Positions 1-6,577 of a DNA stretch of 17,557 bases are shown here, in pieces. The DNA is from Ruminococcaceae bacterium UBA6364. GTDB lineage: Bacteria > Bacillota > Clostridia > Oscillospirales > Acutalibacteraceae. Location: NCBI GenBank assembly GCA_002440045.1, contig DJRI01000039.1:28394-45950 (forward strand), written 5' to 3'. The position numbers and the translations under genes were made by a program. Numbering within the stretch: the stretch's first letter is position 1; each line of letters begins with the position of its first letter. Below the pieces are notes generated by a model that saw nothing but the letters and a program-made list of their open reading frames with translations, was not told the DNA's origin and did no database searches.

Positions 1-108
1 TCGGGTGTTTCTTCGACGCGCCAATACTTTCGTATTGCAAGGAGAAAAACGCCCGAATATGGGGAAAATAAAGCTTTTAGGGCGACTGGGTTCGACTCTC
101 TCAGCCTT
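1..108. repeat. Palindromic interspersed element (partial) inserted in the GNAT gene
   Basis: Bases 1-10 pair with 47-56 (TCGGGTGTTT against AAACGCCCGA, with one G-T pair). Inside this stem, CAATAC (22-27) pairs perfectly with GTATTG (32-37) around a TTTC loop. The element sits where the acetyltransferase similarity stops and translates into a sequence unlike any GNAT core. A nested hairpin plus abrupt loss of homology suggests a REP/MITE-like repeat. It continues past the left edge, so its full size cannot be seen. No second copy occurs in this window, so its repeat nature is inferred. Confidence 0.45.
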
Positions 109-342
109 AACCGCATAAAGCTTTTCTTCATTAAAGAAGCCTATAAAATACTTGTCGCTGTAGCTTTTGCCCGGCGGCAAAGCTTTTATATCGTCAATTA
201 TGCTTTCTTTTGTTACAAACGGCGGGTGATATTCATAATAAAGCGTGTTGCCCTTTAAAACATTATATATAATATCAACGTCGCTGAAGCCGAGCTTTCT
301 TACAGAATAGCCGCAGCTGCTGCTTATACTTTTTAAATCCAT
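1..342 (-). pseudogene. GNAT-family N-acetyltransferase, 3' part replaced by a palindromic element
   Basis: An ATG at 342 opens a frame that stays open to the window edge. The first about 77 residues look like the start of a small Clostridia-type GNAT acetyltransferase: a beta strand (YSVRKL), a helix, an HPPFVTKESI segment, then YFIGFFNEEKLYAV. In this family the next residues are normally MDLI plus the acetyl-CoA-binding strands. Here the frame instead runs into an Arg/Pro-rich stretch (AERVEPSRPKSFIFP) encoded by DNA that folds into hairpins (see the repeat at 1-108). I infer that the gene was interrupted around 105-112 and is probably non-functional, although no stop codon is visible inside the window. 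The ATG lies 19 nt downstream of the helD stop codon, so the gene was likely co-transcribed with helD. No good Shine-Dalgarno is visible. The true 3' end lies outside the window. Confidence 0.55.
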
Positions 343-361
343 ATACTATTTAAATACAACC

Positions 362-2476
362 TCAATCGCCGCATATTGCGAGCCTGTGAAGCGCCCTTGT
401 GACCGCCATATAAAGGAAGCGTCTGTTGCTGTCACCCGAAAAATCGCCGTCTGTATCTGCGACAATAACGCCGTCAAACTCAAGACCCTTTGTAAGCGCA
501 AGGCTTATTACGCAAGCGCCCTCGCCCGTACTGCCCGAATTTGAACTGCAAAGCGACAGCGCGGGAAAGTCTTTCTTTAATTCGCGGAATATCCGCTCTG
601 CCTTTTTGCTTGTTTTTGTAATAACGGCAATATTTTTGCTCTTTTTTGAAAATTCCGCAAGCGTTTTCTTTATATTTTCGGTTGCGCCGCCGCTTAAAAG
701 CTCAACGTCTTCGCCGTCGCGCTCAAAAATGATGTAGCGCTCGTTTTCGTTTAAAAGCGAAAGCGCAAATCTGTTTATCGGCGCGGTGGAACGGTAGCTT
801 TTGTTAAGGCTTAAAACATCGGCGCTATAAAGCTTTGCAAGCACCGACAAATCCGTTATGTTCACTTCGGGCAAAATCGCCTGATTTGAGTCGGCAAGCA
901 AGGTATACGAAGCCTTTGGGAACATTTCTCTTATTATTTTGTGCTGAATCAAAGAAAGGTCCTGCGCCTCGTCAATAAGAATATGCTTCACCGACGGCAC
1001 CTGCGCCGCCGTTCCCAAAAACTGTTTGAGCCTTACCGTGCAAACCGCGTCCTCAAACAGCAATTTGCCGCGTTTTACGGCGTCCTCGGTAAGCGTTTTA
1101 ACGCACGAATCCGCACCGGTCCCGTCAACATATTTGCAAAGCGCCCTTGAATAAATCACAACGGGGTCAAAGTTAAGCGCCTTTTGTATCATTCGGGCGG
1201 CATCCTGCTTTAAAATGCGGCGGCGGAAAACAACCGCGCGGCCCGTGTCCTCGTCAATAGGCGTCTCTTTGTTGACTATGTCAAAAATTTCGGTGTAATT
1301 CTCGGTAAAAAAGTCCTCGATTTTGCCGTTTGCAAAATCAATGAGCCTTTCGCCGCGAAGAACGGGCGTTGCCGACTCGTCGCGGGAAAATCTTTCAAGA
1401 AGCTCGTCTGCGGTTATTGCCGTTTTATCAAGAAATTCAACGTCTTTAAACTCGGGCACAAAGCTGTCAGCGGCATCTTTTAAGGCTCTCCAAAAATCTT
1501 CGCAGAATTTAAGACTGACGCTCTTTCTTCGGTCGGTATTGCCGGAAATAAGCTCGTCCGCAAGCTCATAATAGTCGCCGCACGAATACGTCGGCAGTTC
1601 CGCCGAAAAAATCGAATAAAAGCTTGAATAATTTATCGGCATTTCGCCGAGCTCGGGGATTATATCCGCAACATAGCTTGAAAAAATGTCGTTATTTGAA
1701 AACATTACGGTTTCGGCTGACGAAAGCTCTTTGCGGTTTCTGTAAAGAAGGTAGGCAAGCCTGTGAAAGCCGACGCTTGTTTTGCCGCTTCCAGCGGCGC
1801 CCTTTACAAGCAGATTTTTGCTTTCGCTGTAGCGAATCGCCTTGTTTTGCTCGCGCTGAATGCTGTTAACGATTACCTTTAATCCGCCGTCGCCCGACTG
1901 CGTACTTAAAACGTCGCGCAGAATGTCGTCGTTGATTTTAAGGTCGCTGTCAACGTAATATTTAAGCTCACCGTCTTTGAATTTAAACTGCCGTTTTAAC
2001 GAGAGGTCGCCCTCGATTTTGCCCGCCGGCGCTTCAAAGGACGCCCTGCCCTCAAAATCCTCATAAAAAAGCGAAGCCACAGGCGCGCGCCAGTCGCACA
2101 CAAGCGCGTCGTACGTTTCGGGGTCCTGAAGCGTTTTAAGCCCGATATAAACGGTGCGCTTTTTCTTTGTTTTGTCGGGCGTAAAGTCAATACGGGCAAA
2201 ATACGGCTCTTTTATGAGTTTTTTATAAAACCGAATGTCGTTTTTTGCCTCTTCTGCGCGAAGCATTTCGTTTTGCATTTCATAATGAAGCTCTGTAAGC
2301 TCCATTCCCGAATACATACCGCCGTTGGGGTTATCCTCGTTGAATTTTTCGCCCTGCTCTTTAACAAGCTTAAAGCAGCTGTCGGCAAACTCCGAAAGCC
2401 GCGCGCTGTCTTTTTCTATGAAGCTTTTGACCGTTTCAAAGTATTCTTTTTCAAAAACCATCTCTTTTTCCGCCAT
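362..2476 (-). CDS. helD: HelD-like superfamily 1 helicase-fold ATPase (RNA polymerase recycling factor)
   Basis: This 704-residue protein has the full SF1 UvrD/HelD motif set. These are a Q-motif-like REQNKAIR at about 208-215, Walker A GAAGSGKTS at 226-234, Walker B HILIDEAQD at 498-506, LLADSNQAI at 526-534, NKSYRST at 558-564, ALTKGLEFDGVIV at 660-672 and LYMAVTRALHRL at 688-699. The first about 200 residues form the charged, partly coiled N-terminal arm typical of Firmicutes HelD, including the DWRAPVASLFYED motif (128-140). HelD proteins bind RNA polymerase and use ATP to release it from stalled or post-termination complexes. They have little true helicase activity. The ATG follows AAAAGGGGAAAT. 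The gene lies downstream of pnp, separated by the pnp terminator and a structured leader, and is followed after 19 nt by the broken acetyltransferase. No frameshift is seen. A UvrD/PcrA role is less likely because of the N-terminal arm and the overall size. Confidence 0.88.
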   Translation of the reverse strand: MAEKEMVFEKEYFETVKSFIEKDSARLSEFADSCFKLVKEQGEKFNEDNPNGGMYSGMELTELHYEMQNEMLRAEEAKNDIRFYKKLIKEPYFARIDFTPDKTKKKRTVYIGLKTLQDPETYDALVCDWRAPVASLFYEDFEGRASFEAPAGKIEGDLSLKRQFKFKDGELKYYVDSDLKINDDILRDVLSTQSGDGGLKVIVNSIQREQNKAIRYSESKNLLVKGAAGSGKTSVGFHRLAYLLYRNRKELSSAETVMFSNNDIFSSYVADIIPELGEMPINYSSFYSIFSAELPTYSCGDYYELADELISGNTDRRKSVSLKFCEDFWRALKDAADSFVPEFKDVEFLDKTAITADELLERFSRDESATPVLRGERLIDFANGKIEDFFTENYTEIFDIVNKETPIDEDTGRAVVFRRRILKQDAARMIQKALNFDPVVIYSRALCKYVDGTGADSCVKTLTEDAVKRGKLLFEDAVCTVRLKQFLGTAAQVPSVKHILIDEAQDLSLIQHKIIREMFPKASYTLLADSNQAILPEVNITDLSVLAKLYSADVLSLNKSYRSTAPINRFALSLLNENERYIIFERDGEDVELLSGGATENIKKTLAEFSKKSKNIAVITKTSKKAERIFRELKKDFPALSLCSSNSGSTGEGACVISLALTKGLEFDGVIVADTDGDFSGDSNRRFLYMAVTRALHRLAICGD

Positions 2477-2519
2477 ATGTATTTCCCCTTTTCCTTTTCA
2501 ATGCGCCTGTTTTTTACAA

Positions 2520-2575
2520 TTCTCAGCCGACGAGAAACCACAAAAAACATTGGCAGGTCGGCTTCACTTGAAGCC
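2520..2575 (-). promoter_or_regulatory. Structured helD leader with competing hairpins
   Basis: In the minus-strand RNA, a perfect hairpin GGCUUC-AAGU-GAAGCC (2560-2575) is followed by a second perfect hairpin UUCUC-GUCGGCU-GAGAA (2520-2536). The 7-nt loop of the second (2525-2531) is fully complementary to AGCCGAC at 2557-2563, which overlaps the 3' arm of the first. The RNA can therefore form either two hairpins or a 7-bp long-range or pseudoknot pairing. Neither hairpin is followed by a U-run. The region lies between the pnp terminator and the helD start. A regulatory role is inferred. Confidence 0.35.
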
Positions 2576-2581
2576 CTTTGT

Positions 2582-2610
2582 AAGAAAAAGCCCGCCGCAA
2601 AGGACGGGCT
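2582..2610 (-). terminator. Intrinsic terminator of pnp
   Basis: On the minus strand, AGCCCG pairs with CGGGCT (2605-2610 with 2589-2594). The stem is extended by CC/GG past a one-base bulge and is followed directly by a U-rich tail (AAAAA on the plus strand at 2585-2589). It lies just downstream of the pnp stop codon. Confidence 0.8.
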
Positions 2611-2625
2611 GTTTATTAAAATATA

Positions 2626-4812
2626 TCAGTTGCGCCTTCCGGGCTTTCTGTCGCGGTTAAAACCTCTGTGGTCTTTGCGCGGTCTGTCGTCGCTTATGTC
2701 GTTTTCGGGAACAAGACCCTCAACCTCTATAAGTGCGTCTCTTCTTGAAAGATTAAGTCTGCCCTGGTCATCAATCTCGGTAACTTTAACGATTACTTCG
2801 TCGCCGACGTTTACGCAATCTTCAACCTTGTCAACCCTTTTCACGTCAAGCTTGCTGATGTGAACAAGGCCCTCTTTGCCGGGAGCGATTTCAACAAATG
2901 CGCCGAAGGACATAAGTCTTGTTACAACGCCCTTATAAATAGCGCCTATTTCGGGGTCGTTTGCGATTGTGTTAACTATATCGAGCGCTCTGTTTGCATC
3001 GTCAATGTCAATAGCGGTAATATAAACCGTTCCGTCCTCTTCAACGTCGATTTTGCAGTTGCACTCGGCACAGATTTTCTGAATAACCTTGCCCTGTTTG
3101 CCGATAACGTCGCCGATTTTATCAACATCAATCTTTGTGGAAAGAAGCTTGGGAGCATATTTTGAAAGCTCTTTTCTCGGCTCTGCAATGCAGGGTGCCA
3201 TAACCTCGTCAAGGATATAGCAGCGTGCTTTATAAGTCTTTTCAAAGGCTTCTTTGATTATTGCGGGTGTAAGGCCGTGAACCTTGAGGTCCATCTGGAT
3301 TGCGGTTATACCCTTTTTGGTGCCTGCAACCTTAAAGTCCATATCGCCGAAGAAGTCTTCAAGACCCTGAATATCTACCATTGTGATAAAACGGTCGCCC
3401 TCGCTTACAAGTCCGCAGGAAATACCAGCAACGGGAGCTTTTATCGGAACGCCCGCCGCCATAAGCGAAAGGGTTGAGCCGCAAACGGAGCCCTGTGAAG
3501 TTGAGCCGTTTGAAGAAAGAACCTCGGATACAACACGGATTGTATAGGGGAACTCTTCAATTGAGGGGATAACGGGAAGAAGTGCGCGTTCTGCAAGTGC
3601 GCCGTGACCGATTTCACGTCTGCCGGGTCCTCTTGAAGGCTTTGTTTCGCCGACCGAATATGAGGGGAAGTTGTAGTGATGGATATATCTCTTTTCTTCC
3701 TCTTCGTCGATACCGTCAAGAAGCTGAGCGTCTCTTGCGGTGCCGAGAGTGGTAACCGAAAGCACCTGAGTCTGTCCTCTTGTGAACATACCGGAGCCAT
3801 GAACTCTTGAAAGAAGGTCTATCTGTGCGTTAAGAGGACGGATTTCATCAAGTCCTCTGCCGTCTACACGCTTGCCCTCGTCAAGAAGCCAGCGGCGAAC
3901 GATGTATTTTTGTAATTTGTAAAGGCAGTCGTCAATTTTTACGGCTTCCTCGGGGAATTTTTCGTCAAGCTCTTCGTGAACTCTGTCATAAACAGGTCTG
4001 AGTCTTTCGTCACGGATTCGCTTGTCGTCTGTATCAAGCGCCGCTTTAACGTCGTCGATAGCAAGCTCTTTAACCGCGTTATAAAGCTCCTCGGAGGGGT
4101 CGTTTGACTCAAAGGGAATTTTCTCTTTGCCTATTTCTTTTGCAATGCCCTTGATAAATTCGACAATCTTTTTGTTTTCCTCGTGGGCAAACATAATTCC
4201 GTCGAACATAACTTCGTTTGAAACCTCGTTTGCGCCCGCTTCTATCATGGCGACAAGACTGTCGGTAGAAGCAACCGTAACGGTCATTTCTGTTTTTGCG
4301 CGCTCTTCAAGAGTGGGGTTTATAACGTATTTGCCGTCAACAAGTCCCAACGAAACGCTTGAAACGGGGCCGTCCCACGGAATTTCGGAGATTGCGAGAG
4401 CGGTTGAAACGCCCCACATAGCCGCAATTTCGGGCGAGCAGTCGGGGTCAACCGACATAACCGTTGCAACAACGGAAACATCGTTTCTCATATCCTTCGG
4501 GAAAAGGGGACGAATGGGTCTGTCGATAACGCGTGAAGCAAGAACAGCCTTTTCGGAAGCCTTGCCCTCGCGTCTTTGGAAAGAGCCGGGGATTTTGCCT
4601 ACTGAATAAAGCTTTTCTTCAAAATCGACCGAAAGCGGGAAAAAGTCCACGCCCTCACGCGGTTTGTCGGACATTGTGGCGGTGCAAAGCACGTTTGTTT
4701 CGCCGTAGCGGACAAGAACGGCGCCGTTTGCAAGCTGAGCCATTTTGCCCGTCTCTATAGAGAGCTTTCTGCCGGCGACTTCTGTTTCAAAAACTTTAAA
4801 ATCTTCAAACAT
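2626..4812 (-). CDS. pnp: Polyribonucleotide nucleotidyltransferase (PNPase)
   Basis: This 728-residue protein, of normal bacterial PNPase length, carries out phosphorolytic 3'-to-5' degradation of mRNA as a trimer. The order is: first RNase PH-like domain (about 1-215), an all-helical linker, and the second, catalytic RNase PH-like domain (about 310-540). The catalytic domain holds the phosphate-binding GSTSQGSVCGS (436-446) and the metal-binding aspartates 486 and 492 in the EDFFGDMDFK stretch. A KH domain follows with its GxxG loop in IGKQGK (570-575), then an S1 domain (about 622-692) and a short basic Arg/Lys/Asp tail. The ATG is preceded by AAAGAGGTAAAAA. It lies 183 bp downstream of rpsO, the classical rpsO-pnp order, with hairpins between them and a clear terminator after it. 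All catalytic residues I can place are present. Confidence 0.98.
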   Translation of the reverse strand: MFEDFKVFETEVAGRKLSIETGKMAQLANGAVLVRYGETNVLCTATMSDKPREGVDFFPLSVDFEEKLYSVGKIPGSFQRREGKASEKAVLASRVIDRPIRPLFPKDMRNDVSVVATVMSVDPDCSPEIAAMWGVSTALAISEIPWDGPVSSVSLGLVDGKYVINPTLEERAKTEMTVTVASTDSLVAMIEAGANEVSNEVMFDGIMFAHEENKKIVEFIKGIAKEIGKEKIPFESNDPSEELYNAVKELAIDDVKAALDTDDKRIRDERLRPVYDRVHEELDEKFPEEAVKIDDCLYKLQKYIVRRWLLDEGKRVDGRGLDEIRPLNAQIDLLSRVHGSGMFTRGQTQVLSVTTLGTARDAQLLDGIDEEEEKRYIHHYNFPSYSVGETKPSRGPGRREIGHGALAERALLPVIPSIEEFPYTIRVVSEVLSSNGSTSQGSVCGSTLSLMAAGVPIKAPVAGISCGLVSEGDRFITMVDIQGLEDFFGDMDFKVAGTKKGITAIQMDLKVHGLTPAIIKEAFEKTYKARCYILDEVMAPCIAEPRKELSKYAPKLLSTKIDVDKIGDVIGKQGKVIQKICAECNCKIDVEEDGTVYITAIDIDDANRALDIVNTIANDPEIGAIYKGVVTRLMSFGAFVEIAPGKEGLVHISKLDVKRVDKVEDCVNVGDEVIVKVTEIDDQGRLNLSRRDALIEVEGLVPENDISDDRPRKDHRGFNRDRKPGRRN

Positions 4813-4849
4813 TTTTTACCTCTTTCTTCCGCTCAATCGGTTTAGCAAC

Positions 4850-4884
4850 AAAGAAAGGGGCGCACTTTTTGTGCCGCTTTCTTT
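4850..4884 (-). promoter_or_regulatory. Hairpin in the pnp 5' leader
   Basis: AAAGAAAG (4850-4857) pairs with CTTTCTTT (4877-4884). An inner GCAC/GTGC stem (4862-4865 with 4871-4874) closes a T5 loop. The hairpin lies 37 nt upstream of the pnp start. In E. coli a stem-loop in the pnp leader is cut by RNase III and mediates PNPase autoregulation. A similar role here is inferred from position only. Confidence 0.4.
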
Positions 4885-4958
4885 ATCGCTAAAACCAAAT
4901 ATACGCGGATATTTTTTTGTTTTTTTAATTGTTTTTGCTGTTTTAAAAGACTGCGAAC

Positions 4959-4984
4959 GGGGCAAACGAAAGACCGTTTGCCCC
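4959..4984. terminator. Strong hairpin between rpsO and pnp
   Basis: GGGGCAAACG (4959-4968) pairs perfectly with CGTTTGCCCC (4975-4984) around a 6-nt loop. On the minus strand, the direction of rpsO and pnp, it sits 11 nt after the rpsO stop but is followed by GTTCGC rather than a U-run. It may therefore be a leaky terminator or an mRNA-stabilising 3' end for rpsO. On the plus strand it is followed by GATTTTT. Confidence 0.55.
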
Positions 4985-4995
4985 GATTTTTGCAA

Positions 4996-5259
4996 TTATT
5001 TACGAAGGCCGAGACGCGCAACGATTGCACGGTAACGCTCGATGTCGTTCTTCTGGAGGTATGCGAGAAGGTTTCTTCTGTGACCTACCATTTTAAGAAG
5101 ACCGCGGCGTGAATGATGGTCCTTCTTGTTGACTTTGAGATGCTCGTTAAGGTCGTTGATTCTCTTAGTGAGAACAGCAATCTGAACCTCGGGTGAACCT
5201 GTGTCGCCCTCGTGCGTTGCATACTCTTTGATAATTGCCTGTTTTTCAGCCTGTGTCAT
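4996..5259 (-). CDS. rpsO: 30S ribosomal protein S15
   Basis: This 87-residue protein has the S15 length and helical pattern, with hallmark segments [13 protein letters not shown] (16-28) and [21 protein letters not shown] (about 45-65), the region that contacts the three-way junction of 16S rRNA. It is a primary-binding protein that nucleates assembly of the 30S platform. The ATG is preceded by GAGGTGATATT. A consensus promoter lies 100 nt upstream, and the intervening leader is structured, as expected for an autoregulated ribosomal protein gene. pnp follows. Confidence 0.98.
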   Translation of the reverse strand: MTQAEKQAIIKEYATHEGDTGSPEVQIAVLTKRINDLNEHLKVNKKDHHSRRGLLKMVGHRRNLLAYLQKNDIERYRAIVARLGLRK

Positions 5260-5287
5260 AATATCACCTCATAAAATATTTACCAAA

Positions 5288-5348
5288 CGGCTCAGACCGG
5301 GGCAGGTGACATGCGCTGAAAAAAGCGCTTACTCCCCAACCCGTGCCG
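5288..5348 (-). promoter_or_regulatory. Putative S15 autoregulatory leader
   Basis: The rpsO 5' leader folds into nested helices. CGGC (5288-5291) pairs with GCCG (5345-5348), GGGG (5299-5302) with CCCC (5334-5337), and GCGCT (5313-5317) with AGCGC (5324-5328). S15 is known to repress its own mRNA through several unrelated leader folds in different bacteria. The assignment rests on position and structure and is inferred. Confidence 0.45.
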
Positions 5349-5360
5349 AAAGGACAATTT

Positions 5361-5389
5361 AGTATATCACAAAGCTCCCGTTTTGTAAA
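5361..5389 (-). promoter_or_regulatory. Sigma-A promoter of rpsO
   Basis: On the minus strand the -35 box TTTACA (5384-5389) and the -10 box TATACT (5361-5366) are 17 bp apart. It lies in the gap just downstream of the zinc-ribbon gene. Confidence 0.8.
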
Positions 5390-5419
5390 GAGTTTTGTTT
5401 TTACCTTTGGTTTTGCCGA

Positions 5420-5845
5420 TTATTCGTCATCGTCGCCGCAGCAGTCGCAGTCGCCGTCGCAATCGTCATAGTCGATGTCAAGCTCAAGCTTCTCGCCGCA
5501 AGCGGGGCACTCGATATAATCTTCGTCAAACATACTTTCGTCAAGATAAATCTTTTCGCCGCAAGAGGGGCACTCAACCTCGTATGTTTCGTCATCGTCG
5601 CAGCAGCAGCAATCGTCGTCGTCAAGGTCGTAAACAACTTCTTCAACGTCCGAAAGAGCCTCGTCAACTTCTTCTATGTAGTCCTCGGCGTCTGCAAGGT
5701 CTTCGTCAATCTCGTTGATTGTGAGAGCCATTTCTTCAAGAACGTCAAGAGCGGCTTCAAAAAGCTTTGTTTCTTTTGCGTCCTTGTCAAGGTCAAGACC
5801 TTCTGCGAGTCCTTTAAGGTAAGCAACCTTTTCTGTAAGAGTCAT
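5420..5845 (-). CDS. Acidic Cys-rich double zinc-ribbon protein, CD1247 N-terminal-like
   Basis: This 141-residue protein of unknown function has three parts. Residues 1-75 are strongly acidic and helical, possibly coiled-coil (EKVAYLKGLAEGLDLD, then LFEAALDVLEEMALTINEIDEDL). This start resembles the Clostridia domain annotated as 'CD1247 N-terminal'. Next is an Asp run split by four consecutive cysteines (C79-C82). Then come two CPxCG knuckles, CPSCGEK at 92-98 and CPACGEK at 113-119, which can form one zinc ribbon. The tail (128-141) is Asp-rich with four more cysteines (129, 133, 135, 136). Twelve cysteines in all suggest more metal binding than one ribbon needs. The ATG follows a perfect AAGGAGGATATATC. 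It lies 68 bp downstream of efp and is probably co-transcribed with it. The family assignment comes from memory of the N-terminal pattern. No function is claimed. Confidence 0.75.
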   Translation of the reverse strand: MTLTEKVAYLKGLAEGLDLDKDAKETKLFEAALDVLEEMALTINEIDEDLADAEDYIEEVDEALSDVEEVVYDLDDDDCCCCDDDETYEVECPSCGEKIYLDESMFDEDYIECPACGEKLELDIDYDDCDGDCDCCGDDDE

Positions 5846-5876
5846 TGATATATCCTCCTTAAATTTAATTCGGGCA

Positions 5877-5890
5877 GCCGCCGAAGCGGC
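5877..5890 (-). promoter_or_regulatory. UUCG-capped hairpin between efp and the zinc-ribbon gene
   Basis: On the minus strand GCCGC-UUCG-GCGGC forms a perfect 5-bp stem closed by the very stable C(UUCG)G tetraloop, 23 nt after the efp stop. No U-run follows in this direction, so it looks like an mRNA end-protecting or processing hairpin rather than a full terminator. Confidence 0.45.
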
Positions 5891-5913
5891 GCTTTGTTTA
5901 TATCCGAAAGAGC

Positions 5914-6471
5914 TTATGCTCTTGAAAGATATTCGCCTGTTCTTGTGTCGATGTTGATAGCTTCGCCCTCGTCAATGAAAAGCGGAACTTTGATTTCGGC
6001 GCCTGTTTCAAGCGTTGCGGGCTTTGTTGCGTTTGTTGCGGTGTCGCCTTTAAAGCCGGGGTCGGTCTTTGTAACGGTAAGAGTTACGAACGTGGGCGGC
6101 TCAACACCGAAAACGCTGCCCTTGTAAGAAAGAATTTTGCAGACCATATTCTCTTTAACGAACTTGAAGTTGTCGCCGAGGTTATGGGCGTCAACGGGAA
6201 CCATATCGTAGGTTTCGGGGTCCATAAAGTAGTAAAGGCCGCCGTCCTCGTAAGAATATTCCATATCCTTTCTCTCAATGAAAGCCGTGGGGAACTTGTC
6301 TGTGGGGCTGAAAGTTTTTTCAACAACGCTGCCGTTTATAACGTCGCGGATTTTTGTGCGGACAAATGCCGCGCCCTTGCCGGGTTTAACATGCTGAAAT
6401 TCAATGATGGAATATACTTTCCCATCCATCTCAAAGGTTACTCCGTTTCTGAAATCACCTGCTGATACCAT
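5914..6471 (-). CDS. efp: Translation elongation factor P
   Basis: This 185-residue protein, the usual EF-P length, has three beta-barrel domains: a KOW-like domain 1 (about 1-63), then OB domains 2 and 3 (about 67-127 and 128-185). EF-P rescues ribosomes stalled at consecutive prolines by binding between the E and P sites. The domain 1 loop [12 protein letters not shown] carries Lys32, the position modified in B. subtilis (5-aminopentanol), not the Arg32 of the rhamnosylated type. The C-terminal signature [17 protein letters not shown] is intact. No EpmA/EpmB-type modification gene is in the window. The start has AGGATTATTT upstream, and a sigma-A promoter lies 43-71 nt further up. The acidic zinc-ribbon gene follows. 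Confidence 0.97.
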   Translation of the reverse strand: MVSAGDFRNGVTFEMDGKVYSIIEFQHVKPGKGAAFVRTKIRDVINGSVVEKTFSPTDKFPTAFIERKDMEYSYEDGGLYYFMDPETYDMVPVDAHNLGDNFKFVKENMVCKILSYKGSVFGVEPPTFVTLTVTKTDPGFKGDTATNATKPATLETGAEIKVPLFIDEGEAINIDTRTGEYLSRA

Positions 6472-6513
6472 AAATAATCCTCCGAAAATTTTAATTTACA
6501 TTCTAACATTGTA

Positions 6514-6542
6514 ATTCTATACTAATTCGGCGCTCTTTTCAA
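6514..6542 (-). promoter_or_regulatory. Sigma-A promoter of efp
   Basis: On the minus strand TTGAAA (6537-6542) and TAGAAT (6514-6519) are separated by 17 bp. It lies in the 106-bp gap between aspS and efp, so efp can be transcribed independently of the aspS operon. Confidence 0.75.
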
Positions 6543-6577
6543 GTATTTTTTGAAAATTTACCGCCTAAAACGTCCGA

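Noticed and set aside
5401..5667. Thr/Ala-rich and Arg/Ser-rich frames opposite or within the zinc-ribbon gene
   Set aside because: They arise from the repetitive Asp and Cys codons of the real gene read in other frames, and have no ribosome binding site.
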